This document shows, piece after piece, positions 24,437 through 31,794 of a stretch of 48,047 nt of DNA (position 1 is its first letter; each line of letters begins with the position of its first letter). A program made the position numbers and the translations under genes. The notes beneath the pieces were generated by a model. That model saw only the letters and a program-made list of their open reading frames with translations. It was not told the DNA's origin and searched no databases. Origin of the DNA: Candidatus Woesearchaeota archaeon (GTDB taxonomy: Archaea > Nanobdellota > Nanobdellia > Woesearchaeales > ARS49); NCBI GenBank assembly GCA_019323015.1, contig JAHWHY010000013.1, forward strand, positions 1 to 48,047. The letters run 5' to 3'.

Positions 24437-26333
24437 TCTTCATCACCCACACACCGTCCCATTCTTTTGGAGGCGGGTTTTTCTTGAACTCTTTGCATCT
24501 TTTGATGAATTCTTTTGCTGCAAAGTCTTTTGCTTTTTCAAATTCTTTTATTGCTTTGTCCCATTTTTTATCAAGATACAGTTTCAAGCCTGTTTCATAT
24601 GCTTTTATTTTGTCTGCATCATGCTCTTCTTTTGCTCTGCAGACCAATTCATATATTGTGATTGGTTTATTCTTGCCTTTAACCCTGACTAAATCCAGTT
24701 TCCTGAACACAAATCCTTTTGCTGCTTTTTTTGTGCTCTCGCTGGCAAGTATGTTGACTCCATATACTTTTGTCAATCCTTCAAGCCTAGAGCCTAAATT
24801 AATAGTATCTCCCATTGCAGTGTAGTCAAATCTTTCATATGAGCCCATGTTTCCTATTACTGCATGGCCTGTATTCAGCCCTATGCCGATTTTAATTTCT
24901 GGGAATTTTTCAGCAGCCCATTTTTTCTGCAGCTCACCTAATTTCTTTATCATGTCAACTGATGTTGAGCAGGCCATTTCAGCGTGGTTTGGTTGTTTCA
25001 TTGGTGCTCCCCAAAATGCCATTATTGCATCGCCTATGTACTTGTCTACTACGCCTTCGTGTTTCATGACAATGTCTGTCATTGCAGTCAAATACTCGTT
25101 TAAGATATGAACAAGTTTCTCAGGAGAAAGCTTCTCAGATATGGTGGTAAATCCTCTTATGTCTGAGAAAAATACTGTTATCTCTTTTCTTGCCCCTCCT
25201 AGTTTTAGTTTTGAAGGATCTTTCATTAATTCATCCACAACAGCTGGAGAAACATATTTTGAGAATGCCCCCATTGTCTTTTCTCTCTCTTTTTTCTCTG
25301 CAGAATACAGATAAACAACTTCAAAAGTGTAGGTGGACACTATTGCCAAAGGAACAAAGACTAAATTCATTATAACCCCATACTCAAAGGCGTATATTGC
25401 CAAGAATAAGCAAGCAATCAATATGATTGGTACGATTATTGTTGTGATTTTTATCCTGAATTTATAGATTGCGAATGCAATAAGTAAAGAAATAATCAGC
25501 ATCAATAAAACAACACTCCATTTTGGCTGTTCTTGCAGGAAATCCTTGTTTATCATTGTCTGGATTGTGTTTGCGTGTATTTCTACTCCTGGCATTGCTT
25601 TTCCTTTTGATGTTGGTACAAAGTAGTCATCGTGCATGTCAGGAGAGGTTGCTCCAATCAAGACTAGTTTGTTCTTGAATTCATCTGGGTCAGTTCTTCC
25701 GTTGTAAACATCTGTTAAAGAGTAATACTTGAAGCTTCCTGGCTCACCTACAAAGTTCACAAGGAATCTGCTGGATTTTTCAGGCAGTTCTTTTCCCCAG
25801 TAATGCTTGTAGACTGCTTGTGCAAAGTTCTCATGTTCATCACTGATGTCCATGTTTACAGCTCTTGTCACGCCGTCTTTATCTGTTACAATATTAACAT
25901 ATCCTGTCTGTGCCTTGTTTAATTCTGGCACTGGTTTTAGTATTCTTTTTCCGATTATTTTATCATTTTCTTTTGCAAAAGAAGTGAATTCTATTGGAAT
26001 TATGATTTTTTCAGAAAGTACAGCGCCTAATGTTTCATCTTCTTCAGATTCCTCAAAAAAAGCAACATCTATTCCTATGGTCTTGCTGGAATTTATGTTT
26101 TGTATTGTTGTTGCAAATACTGTCCTGTTCCAGGGCCATCTTCCTATCTCTTGAAGGCTTTTGTCATCTATTGCAACTATTGTAATTGCATCCAGCGGAG
26201 CCTTACCGCCATAAAGATTATCACTTAATTTCAACTGTATGTTGGAAAAAAATCCTGCATACAATAATAATGTAAGAATAAAAGAACAAATAACTGCAAT
26301 GTAGATGCAGTTTTTTAGTTTTATTATGTTCAT
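24429..26333 (-). CDS. CHASE2-domain class III adenylyl cyclase
   Basis: The protein has 634 residues. A first helix (9-27) precedes an extracellular CHASE2 sensor (about 30-265, with 'IGIDVAFFEE' and 'LVLIGATSPDMHD'). Three helices follow (about 271-290, 297-315, 320-342), then the class III catalytic domain (about 383-560). Metal ligands Asp391 and Asp435, adenine-selecting Lys431 and Asp503, and transition-state Asn512 and Arg516 are all present, so it should make cAMP. A C-terminal TPR-like tail (about 565-620) follows. The start overlaps the stop of the FecR gene (ATGA). CHASE2 cyclases next to FecR proteins are common in bacteria, so transfer is likely. Confidence 0.95.
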   Translation of the reverse strand: MNIIKLKNCIYIAVICSFILTLLLYAGFFSNIQLKLSDNLYGGKAPLDAITIVAIDDKSLQEIGRWPWNRTVFATTIQNINSSKTIGIDVAFFEESEEDETLGAVLSEKIIIPIEFTSFAKENDKIIGKRILKPVPELNKAQTGYVNIVTDKDGVTRAVNMDISDEHENFAQAVYKHYWGKELPEKSSRFLVNFVGEPGSFKYYSLTDVYNGRTDPDEFKNKLVLIGATSPDMHDDYFVPTSKGKAMPGVEIHANTIQTMINKDFLQEQPKWSVVLLMLIISLLIAFAIYKFRIKITTIIVPIILIACLFLAIYAFEYGVIMNLVFVPLAIVSTYTFEVVYLYSAEKKEREKTMGAFSKYVSPAVVDELMKDPSKLKLGGARKEITVFFSDIRGFTTISEKLSPEKLVHILNEYLTAMTDIVMKHEGVVDKYIGDAIMAFWGAPMKQPNHAEMACSTSVDMIKKLGELQKKWAAEKFPEIKIGIGLNTGHAVIGNMGSYERFDYTAMGDTINLGSRLEGLTKVYGVNILASESTKKAAKGFVFRKLDLVRVKGKNKPITIYELVCRAKEEHDADKIKAYETGLKLYLDKKWDKAIKEFEKAKDFAAKEFIKRCKEFKKNPPPKEWDGVWVMKTK

Positions 26334-27187
26334 TTCATCAAGTTGTTGAGTTTTATTATCTCTTCTGTGAATTCTCTGATTTTCTTGACTGATTCTATTT
26401 TTACAGGAGACATGCTTTCTACTTCATCAAGGTCAAACTCTCCTCTGTCTGCCCTGTCAAGATACTCGTTTATCTCTGCATCTGTGACACCATATTGTTT
26501 TTTCAGTCTTTTTGCTAAAAATGGGTGTTTTTCCACTTCTCTAATCCGTAATACCTTTAGTGTCTTGACTGTGTTTTGCCTGTTTCCATTGATTTTTGCC
26601 CAGTCTTCTTCAGTTAATTCTTCTATGACAAGCTCTCCGTCTTTTATAACTGCTTTCTTGCCTGAGGGTATGGTGTGTTTCTGTCCTTTGTATTCTACTT
26701 CTACTTCTCCTTCTCCTACAAGTATTTCATTCATTTCTACTCCAAAGTCTGTTCCTCGTACAGTTGCCACTGTTGTTGGTGTCTCAATGCTTAATCCTTC
26801 AACTCCTGCGAGTCCTGTGAATTTGTTCCATGTTGATCCGCTTGGCTGTTCTGCCTTTAGGTGTGTTTTTGCAAGGTCTTTTAGGAATATCTCTGTCTCT
26901 GCCTCCATGCTTATGATTGTGCTTTCATGAAGAACAATGGCAGCCTCTGAATTTGCTTCTGTCCTGACTTTATCTTTTAGTTCTAGGTCCATGCCGTCTG
27001 TTGCACCTACCCAGCCTTGGCCATGGTCTATTTTGACATCCCCTTGATAGATGTTCAAGAATGCCTCTACAGTTGGGCTTCCTGTTATCTTAAAATATCC
27101 AAAAACTAATATTAATATCAACACTGCAGCAATGCCTATTATTGCGTATTTTAGGTTGCTTTTTTGTTTTTTTGCCAAGCTCTTCAC
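26330..27187 (-). CDS. membrane-anchored FecR-domain protein
   Basis: The protein has 285 residues. One N-terminal helix (about 13-33) leads to a periplasm-like FecR domain (about 38-185). It contains 'LKDKVRTEANSEAAIVL', 'TWNKFTGLAGVEGLSIETPT' and the classic 'VATVRGTDFGVEM'. The C-terminal ~90 residues are helical. FecR-type domains sense or scaffold envelope signals. It is first in a two-gene operon with the CHASE2 cyclase, overlapping by 4 bp, so it may tune cyclase activity. The start is uncertain: GTG 27187, or TTG 27178, which has GGGGTGA at better spacing. Confidence 0.88.
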   Translation of the reverse strand: MKSLAKKQKSNLKYAIIGIAAVLILILVFGYFKITGSPTVEAFLNIYQGDVKIDHGQGWVGATDGMDLELKDKVRTEANSEAAIVLHESTIISMEAETEIFLKDLAKTHLKAEQPSGSTWNKFTGLAGVEGLSIETPTTVATVRGTDFGVEMNEILVGEGEVEVEYKGQKHTIPSGKKAVIKDGELVIEELTEEDWAKINGNRQNTVKTLKVLRIREVEKHPFLAKRLKKQYGVTDAEINEYLDRADRGEFDLDEVESMSPVKIESVKKIREFTEEIIKLNNLMK

Positions 27188-27243
27188 CCCTATTATTTAT
27201 GCACTTCTGTATTCTTCTTTTATTTATAAATTATTCGCTTTTA

Positions 27244-27327
27244 TAACAAATTGCAAAATTATGCTTTCTGACTGCAATTTGTTATTTAACAAATCTCACA
27301 AATGGATTATATTTACTGAGATTTGTT
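27244..27327. terminator. two consecutive hairpins between the nuclease-like and FecR genes
   Basis: TAACAAATTGC (27244-27254) pairs with GCAATTTGTTA (27274-27284). AACAAATCTCA (27288-27298) pairs with TGAGATTTGTT (27317-27327). Both stems are 11 bp and perfect, and their outer halves share AACAAAT. The second overlaps the last codons of the nuclease-like gene. The likely role is transcript end or stabilisation. They do not look like transposon ends, as no transposase lies nearby. Confidence 0.5.
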
Positions 27328-28197
27328 TTCAGAAATCTTTGCTGCAGTGTCTATGACTTTAGGATTAAATGCTTTCTTGATTCTGTGCTCCAGCGCACCA
27401 TCCTTTGTTATCACTTGTACTTTTTCATGCAGCCTGCATCTTGAATAAGATATGGGCAATAGTTGAAGACTTACTCTCCAGATTCCATAGTCTCCCGAGC
27501 AGATGTGTTCTGCTTGTTTTTCATTTAATTGAACAAACACATCCTCTCCTTTATATGGTTTTTTCTTCGAAGCATCAAAATGCGCCATTACAACACTGAA
27601 TGGCAGCAAATAAAGTGATTTAAGGGTAAGAGCAGTGTACAGCTTTCCTGTTGTGCAGTATTTTTTTTTCAGTCTTACTGCTATTGATATTTGATGAAAG
27701 GCAAATGCATAAAATCTTCTTTTGTTGACTTGTTCATCAAATCTTGCTAATTGTTTTCCCTTGATAATTCCTCCATTGTTATACGCAGATGTTTTAACCT
27801 CTACATAAAAAGAGCCGTCTTTTGATATTAAGTCTGGCAGTTCTTCGTTTTCTGTTGAAACAAGATTAAATGCTTCCCTGACTATTGCCTCTCCCCAATT
27901 GCCTACTGTTTTTCTTGGGTCATATGGTTTTGCTATCTTTTCATCAAGGGCATTCTGTATTGTTCTTTCTGCCCATTCCTGGCGTACTGTTCCAGGAATC
28001 AAGAAATACTTTCCATTTTTTGTCTCTACAGCGTTTTTCAGTCCTGCAATGCCCTCTTCAGAAAAATGCCCTTCTATGTCAGAGCGGAATATCTCTTTGT
28101 CTTTCTCTATTATTTCCTGCAAAGTCATTCCTTTTTTCCCGAACTTTGCAAGTATTGCCTTGAATGCTGTTCTCGCAAGTATGTCCCACATATGCAT
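27313..28197 (-). CDS. PD-(D/E)XK nuclease-like protein
   Basis: The protein has 294 residues. The core motif is readable: Glu103 in 'NWGEAIVREAF', Pro121-Asp122, Glu133-x-Lys135 in 'FYVEVKTSA', and Gln149 in 'GKQL', matching Holliday-resolvase/restriction-type nuclease order. The ~100-residue N-terminal helical part may bind DNA; the C-terminal half has Cys-containing strands ('HICSGDYGIWRVSL'). No methyltransferase or defence partner is adjacent, so repair or replication is as likely as restriction. The family is inferred from motif spacing. The ATG at 28197 or a second one two codons in could start it. Confidence 0.65.
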   Translation of the reverse strand: MHMWDILARTAFKAILAKFGKKGMTLQEIIEKDKEIFRSDIEGHFSEEGIAGLKNAVETKNGKYFLIPGTVRQEWAERTIQNALDEKIAKPYDPRKTVGNWGEAIVREAFNLVSTENEELPDLISKDGSFYVEVKTSAYNNGGIIKGKQLARFDEQVNKRRFYAFAFHQISIAVRLKKKYCTTGKLYTALTLKSLYLLPFSVVMAHFDASKKKPYKGEDVFVQLNEKQAEHICSGDYGIWRVSLQLLPISYSRCRLHEKVQVITKDGALEHRIKKAFNPKVIDTAAKISENKSQ

Positions 28198-28229
28198 GCA
28201 GAAATCAAATCTGTTTTAAAAAGCTTTGC

Positions 28230-29486
28230 TCAAAACTTCTTTTTTTCTTCTTTTCCTGTTTTCATGTCTTTTACTGTGAATTCTTTTGCTTTGACTTCGT
28301 CTGGCCCGACCACAATCACTTTTTTGGCATTTATTGAATTAGCATACTCAAATTGTTTTTTTAGTTTCCTGCCCATTAGGTCAGTATCTACTTTGTATTT
28401 TTTCCTTAGTTTTTGCGCTAATTTTAGTGCATCTGGCCTTACATCATCACTAACTACAGCAATGAAATAGTCTGGCGCTAGTTCTGGTTCTGGCAGTTTG
28501 TTGCAGTCCTTTAAAACAAGTGTTGTGACTGCTTCTCCTATTGCAAATCCTGTTGCAGGGCATTTTTCTCCTCCAAAGAGTTCTACCATTTGGTCATACC
28601 TGCCTCCTCCTGCCATGCTCCTGAATTTTTCCTGCTTGTCAAATACCTCAAACACTGTTCCTGTGTAATATGCTAAACCGCGAGCTACAGAAAGGTCTAA
28701 TACAACGTATCTTTCGTCTATTAGCTTGCATATGTTTTCCATTTCTGTTATTCCTGCTTTTGTTTCTTCTGGAACATCTGCAAAATGCTCTTTTATTTCT
28801 TTTAAGACCTTGCTTGGCTTGCCATTGAATTGTATTGCATGCCTGATACGTTCAATCTTGAAGTTATCTAAGCCTAAATCCAGTAATTCCTGCTCAAATT
28901 CCTCGTCTGTTAATTTGTTTTTCTTGTCTATCACTCTGGTGACTTCTTCTAATTGCTCTTTCTTGATTGCTGTCAGCAATATTCCTTCCAGTAGTTTTCT
29001 GTTGTTTATCTTGATAAAAAAGTCTTTGTCAGTTAGTCCTAATCCTTTCATTATGTCTATTATTAAATTGAGTAGTTCTGCATCTGCTTCTGGCTTGTCT
29101 GAGCCAAACATTTCAACACTTAATTGCGAGAATTCTCTTAATCTGCCTTTTTGCGGTGCTTCATACCTCCACATTGGGCCTATTGAGAACCATTTTACTG
29201 GTTTTGTCAGCTCTCTTTGTTTTGTGACAAATAATCGTGTAATTGGGACTGTGAGGTCGAATCTCAGGCCCATCTCTTCTGAGCCTCTTTTCTCTATCAT
29301 GAATATCTGCTGTTTTATCTCTTCCCCTGATTTTGCAGACAACAGCTTGAAAGACTCCATTGCAGGGGAATCTACCTCTAGAAAGCCGTATCTTGTGGCT
29401 GCATCCTTGAATACCTTGAACAGTTTCTGCTGCACTGCTTTTTGTTCAGGATAATAATCTTCCATTCCTTTAGGTGCTTGATACAT
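28230..29486 (-). CDS. hisS: histidyl-tRNA synthetase
   Basis: The protein has 418 residues from ATG 29486, where AGAGGT is 7 nt upstream. An earlier ATG at 29504 would add six residues and overlap the M20 gene. Class II motif 2 ('WFSIGPMWRYEAPQKGRLRE'), the HisRS-specific 'ARGLAYYTGTVFEV', motif 3 ('FAIGEAVTTLVL') and a C-terminal anticodon domain (about 330-418) are present. It charges tRNA-His with histidine. It sits one base after the M20 peptidase stop, at the end of an apparent tRNA-His/GNAT/M20/hisS unit. Confidence 0.97.
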   Translation of the reverse strand: MYQAPKGMEDYYPEQKAVQQKLFKVFKDAATRYGFLEVDSPAMESFKLLSAKSGEEIKQQIFMIEKRGSEEMGLRFDLTVPITRLFVTKQRELTKPVKWFSIGPMWRYEAPQKGRLREFSQLSVEMFGSDKPEADAELLNLIIDIMKGLGLTDKDFFIKINNRKLLEGILLTAIKKEQLEEVTRVIDKKNKLTDEEFEQELLDLGLDNFKIERIRHAIQFNGKPSKVLKEIKEHFADVPEETKAGITEMENICKLIDERYVVLDLSVARGLAYYTGTVFEVFDKQEKFRSMAGGGRYDQMVELFGGEKCPATGFAIGEAVTTLVLKDCNKLPEPELAPDYFIAVVSDDVRPDALKLAQKLRKKYKVDTDLMGRKLKKQFEYANSINAKKVIVVGPDEVKAKEFTVKDMKTGKEEKKKF

Positions 29487-29487
29487 T

Positions 29488-30507
29488 TTAATTACCTCTT
29501 TCATGTTTTTCTTTATAAATGTTTCTTAGGAGTTCATAGTAGAACCTGCACCCTTCTTCTAATGCTTTGATGCTCACTTGCTCATTTTCAGAGTGCTCTG
29601 TCCCGCTTTTTCCAGGGCCAATCGTTACTGAAGGGCCTTTTTTTGCCCAAAAATACATTTCAGTGAAGCCCATGCCTCCTGTTGTTGATGTCTGCATCTT
29701 GAGCTGCTTGAAGACTTTCTTGATTTGTTCTATATCACCTTGAAATACATAAGGTTCAAAATCATTTATGATTTCAATCTCTAAATCTAGTCTCTTGATT
29801 CTATCTAACAGATCAACGTCTTCTGGCGCGACTCTTATGCACACTTTTGCCTCTGCATAGTCTGGAACCACATTTATTGCAGTTCCTCCTTTGATTAGTC
29901 CTATGTTTATCACTGTCTTTCCTTTGAGAGGGATGTTTTTGATTGCATTGATTGTTTTGATCAGTTTTGTTATTGCACACTGCCCTCTCTCTGGTTCTGC
30001 AGAGTGTGCTGATTTTCCTCTTGAAATTAATTTGAATTCCAGCAATCCGCTTTGTGAGGTTCTTATCTTCATGTCAGTTGCTTCGCATATCACTATGAGT
30101 TTTGCAGGCGCAACTTCTTTCATGAGTTCTTTCACTCCGCAAAAGTCTAGTTCTTCTCCTATGTCTAACATCAGTGCAAAATTTTTTATTCCTTCATCAG
30201 CTGCTTTTTCAGCTGCGATGATCAAAGCAGCTAAAGGCCCTTTTGCATCTAATGATCCTCTCCCATAAAGAGTATCTCCTTCTATCTTCACAGGCAGTTT
30301 GCCAGGAACAGTGTCAATGTGTATGTTAAATATGATTTCAGGATTTCCTTTTGTTGCTATTATATTGAATCTTTTGCCTTCTACATATTGTTTTTTGACA
30401 TTGAATCTCTTCTTGAGTCTTTGATAGAGGAATTCCCCTATCTGGTCTTCTTGACCAGACGGGGAAGGTATCTCTACCATTTGCTTTGCTAGTTCAGCTA
30501 CTTTCAT
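29488..30507 (-). CDS. M20-family zinc peptidase/deacylase
   Basis: The protein has 339 residues, the size of LysK/ArgE/DapE-type enzymes. Zinc site residues: His63 and Asp65 in 'NIHIDTVPG', bridging Asp87 in 'GRGSLDAKG', catalytic Glu118-Glu119 in 'DIGEELDF', and a late His in 'SGTEHSENEQVS'. A dimerisation domain lies at about 155-265. Candidate reactions are removal of an N-acyl group from an amino acid or cleavage of a small peptide; the exact substrate is unknown. It overlaps the GNAT gene stop (ATGA), so a GNAT/M20 acyl on-off pair is conceivable. Confidence 0.92.
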   Translation of the reverse strand: MKVAELAKQMVEIPSPSGQEDQIGEFLYQRLKKRFNVKKQYVEGKRFNIIATKGNPEIIFNIHIDTVPGKLPVKIEGDTLYGRGSLDAKGPLAALIIAAEKAADEGIKNFALMLDIGEELDFCGVKELMKEVAPAKLIVICEATDMKIRTSQSGLLEFKLISRGKSAHSAEPERGQCAITKLIKTINAIKNIPLKGKTVINIGLIKGGTAINVVPDYAEAKVCIRVAPEDVDLLDRIKRLDLEIEIINDFEPYVFQGDIEQIKKVFKQLKMQTSTTGGMGFTEMYFWAKKGPSVTIGPGKSGTEHSENEQVSIKALEEGCRFYYELLRNIYKEKHERGN

Positions 30508-31130
30508 ACTATCACCCTCATGTATACCCTACTTGGAAATTCAGGGTCATAGATGCGCATTTCCCTGAAACCCAGTTTCCTAAACAAGGCTATTGACGCA
30601 GGGTTCCTCTCGTCAGTCCTTAGGGTTGCTTCCTCAAGGCTTTGTGCTTTGGCAGATTCTAAGAATGCCTGTCCTAGCCTTGTTCCAACTCCTCTCAGCC
30701 TTTTGTCTCCTCGCACAGCTATCTCATCTATGTAAAGCGTGCTTGGATTTATTTTTCCTTCGAGAAAAGGAAATTTCTCAAAAGGCAGCCTGTATCCCCA
30801 GGTAAAGCCTGCAATCCCATTGCTATTCTCTGCAACCAAGACTAATTGATTTGGTTGTGATAGCGCGAACTCTAGATCCTGAATTATCTCTTCAGAGCTC
30901 CAGAAATCCACTAACTCCAACGGAGAATCGCATTTTTTGCAAGCATTTCCTGCTCTCTCACTCTCTTTTATCCCATACTCAACTTCACATGCAGAACACT
31001 TCTTGAACTCATCCCAAGGCGGTTCTGCAAAAGCAGATTTATACACTGCTATTATTTGTTCTATGTCGTTCTTTCTATATGGTCGTATGAATACAACCAG
31101 CACTTTGTGCCTTAGCCTTTGTTTCTTCAT
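30504..31130 (-). CDS. GNAT-family N-acetyltransferase with zinc-knuckle insert
   Basis: The protein has 208 residues. The GNAT core is clear: 'IRPYRKNDIEQIIAVYKSAF' (about 15-34), 'LYIDEIAVRGDKRLRGVG' with acetyl-CoA loop RGVGTRLG, and 'NPASIALFRKLGF'. An insert at 45-67 carries C-x2-C and C-x2-C (Cys45, 48, 64, 67), a likely zinc knuckle absent from most GNATs. AGGAGG is 12 nt before the ATG used here, but only 8 nt from another ATG 4 bp upstream that opens a 19-codon frame. It begins about 30 bp after the tRNA-His gene and overlaps M20 by 4 bp. Confidence 0.9.
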   Translation of the reverse strand: MKKQRLRHKVLVVFIRPYRKNDIEQIIAVYKSAFAEPPWDEFKKCSACEVEYGIKESERAGNACKKCDSPLELVDFWSSEEIIQDLEFALSQPNQLVLVAENSNGIAGFTWGYRLPFEKFPFLEGKINPSTLYIDEIAVRGDKRLRGVGTRLGQAFLESAKAQSLEEATLRTDERNPASIALFRKLGFREMRIYDPEFPSRVYMRVIV

Positions 31131-31161
31131 TCATTTTTGTTTCCTCCTTGTTTATTTGAAG

Positions 31162-31233
31162 GGCGACAGGCGGGAATCGAACCCGCACCATAGGATCCAC
31201 AGTCCTATATTCTACCACTAAACTACTGCCGCC
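31162..31233 (-). tRNA. tRNA-His (GUG)
   Basis: The full cloverleaf is readable: acceptor GCGGCAG/CTGTCGC, D-arm with A14, GG and A21, anticodon stem TAGGA/TCCTA with loop CTGTGGA (anticodon GTG), and T-arm GCGGG-TTCGATT-CCCGC. The extra 5' G (31233) faces C73 (31162), the G-1:C73 pair specific to tRNA-His. No CCA is encoded and there is no intron. A TATA-like AAATATAAC lies ~20 bp upstream. The GNAT-M20-hisS genes follow on the same strand after ~30 bp. Confidence 0.97.
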
Positions 31234-31263
31234 ATAGAAAATTTTAGAAATATAACTATTGAT

Positions 31264-31346
31264 GATGAATACAATCACTTCGCATCATAGAGTTGGAATT
31301 AGCAAAATAAGAATTCAGTTTATCCACGATGAATACAACCAACTCG
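31264..31346. repeat. imperfect direct repeat upstream of tRNA-His
   Basis: GATGAATACAATCACTTCG (31264-31282) and GATGAATACAACCAACTCG (31328-31346) differ at a few places and lie 64 bp apart. GAGTTGG (31290-31296) also pairs with CCAACTC (31339-31345). A shorter relative, ATGAATACAACCA, occurs inside the GNAT gene near 31087. The function is unknown; an operator or a small structured RNA are options. Confidence 0.45.
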
Positions 31347-31455
31347 TTTCATTGTAAACACTAGAAAGTGCCGGTAGTATTTAAATGTTTTTATTTTGAC
31401 ACTCTAAAGTGGTTAAATTGCTAGTAGACTGCCTAAAACGCCATAATTTAGGGTG

Positions 31456-31567
31456 CGCCGAGGGCGGGAGTTTCGCCCGCATTCGAAATACGAGTTTCGA
31501 ACCCGCGATGGCTTGGGGAGCCAAAGGGATCTTCAGTCCCCCGCAATACCAATTATGCGACCTCGGC
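31456..31567 (-). tRNA. type II tRNA with anticodon GAA and a T-loop intron
   Basis: Acceptor GCCGAGG/CCTCGGC, U8, D-arm with A14, GG and A21, and anticodon stem GGGGA/TCCCT with loop CTGAAGA (anticodon GAA, Phe codons). A long variable arm follows (TGGCT-CCCCA-AGCCA), then T-stem GCGGG/CCCGC. The T-loop is interrupted by 26 nt; joining gives the perfect loop TTCGAAT. The discriminator is G. A long variable arm and G73 are serine-type features (leucine is also type II), so body and anticodon disagree. The mature length would be 86. A TATA-like element is close upstream (~12 bp), with another at ~28 bp. Confidence 0.8.
31470..31495 (-). other. 26-nt BHB intron in the tRNA T-loop (position 59/60)
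   Basis: Outer helix GCGGG/CCCGC; 3-nt bulges AAA and ACT; 4-bp central helix TTCG/CGAA; inner helix CTCGTATT with AATGCGGG (8 bp including G-U pairs). Cutting each bulge after its second base gives 5' exon end TTCGAA and 3' exon start T, restoring TTCGAAT. This is the canonical bulge-helix-bulge form recognised by archaeal splicing endonuclease. Confidence 0.8.
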
Positions 31568-31603
31568 ATAAACTTTATATATAAGCAATACTTTATGTAT
31601 GTT

Positions 31604-31633
31604 GCTTGGGGAGGCCGCATTATGCGACCTTGG
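31604..31633 (-). pseudogene. degenerate tRNA copy upstream of the GAA tRNA
   Basis: This segment matches the adjacent tRNA's variable-arm bases (GCTTGGGGAG) fused directly to its 5' D-arm/acceptor bases (TTATGCGACCT), with the anticodon arm missing. It lies ~37 bp upstream of the tRNA and is followed on the plus strand by a long T-run. It could also fold as a plus-strand terminator-like hairpin. Confidence 0.55.
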
Positions 31634-31794
31634 TTTTTTTCTTTTTTTATTCTTTATGTGTATTTCTGAGAATTTTCCGGAAAGTTTTCATCTATTAAAT
31701 ATAAATACCACCAACCAGTAACAATAAACCATCAGCTTTATAAAGTATCATCTTCTCTATCCTCTATAATCACACTTACGGGGGAGATGACCAA

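Noticed and set aside
27244..27327. Paired hairpins as ends of a small transposable element
   Set aside because: The stems are adjacent rather than flanking a gene, no target duplication is visible, and no transposase is nearby.
31381..31669. Protein frames across 31381-31669 on both strands
   Set aside because: The region is a tRNA gene with intron and its upstream remnant; the frames carry tRNA-derived sequence.
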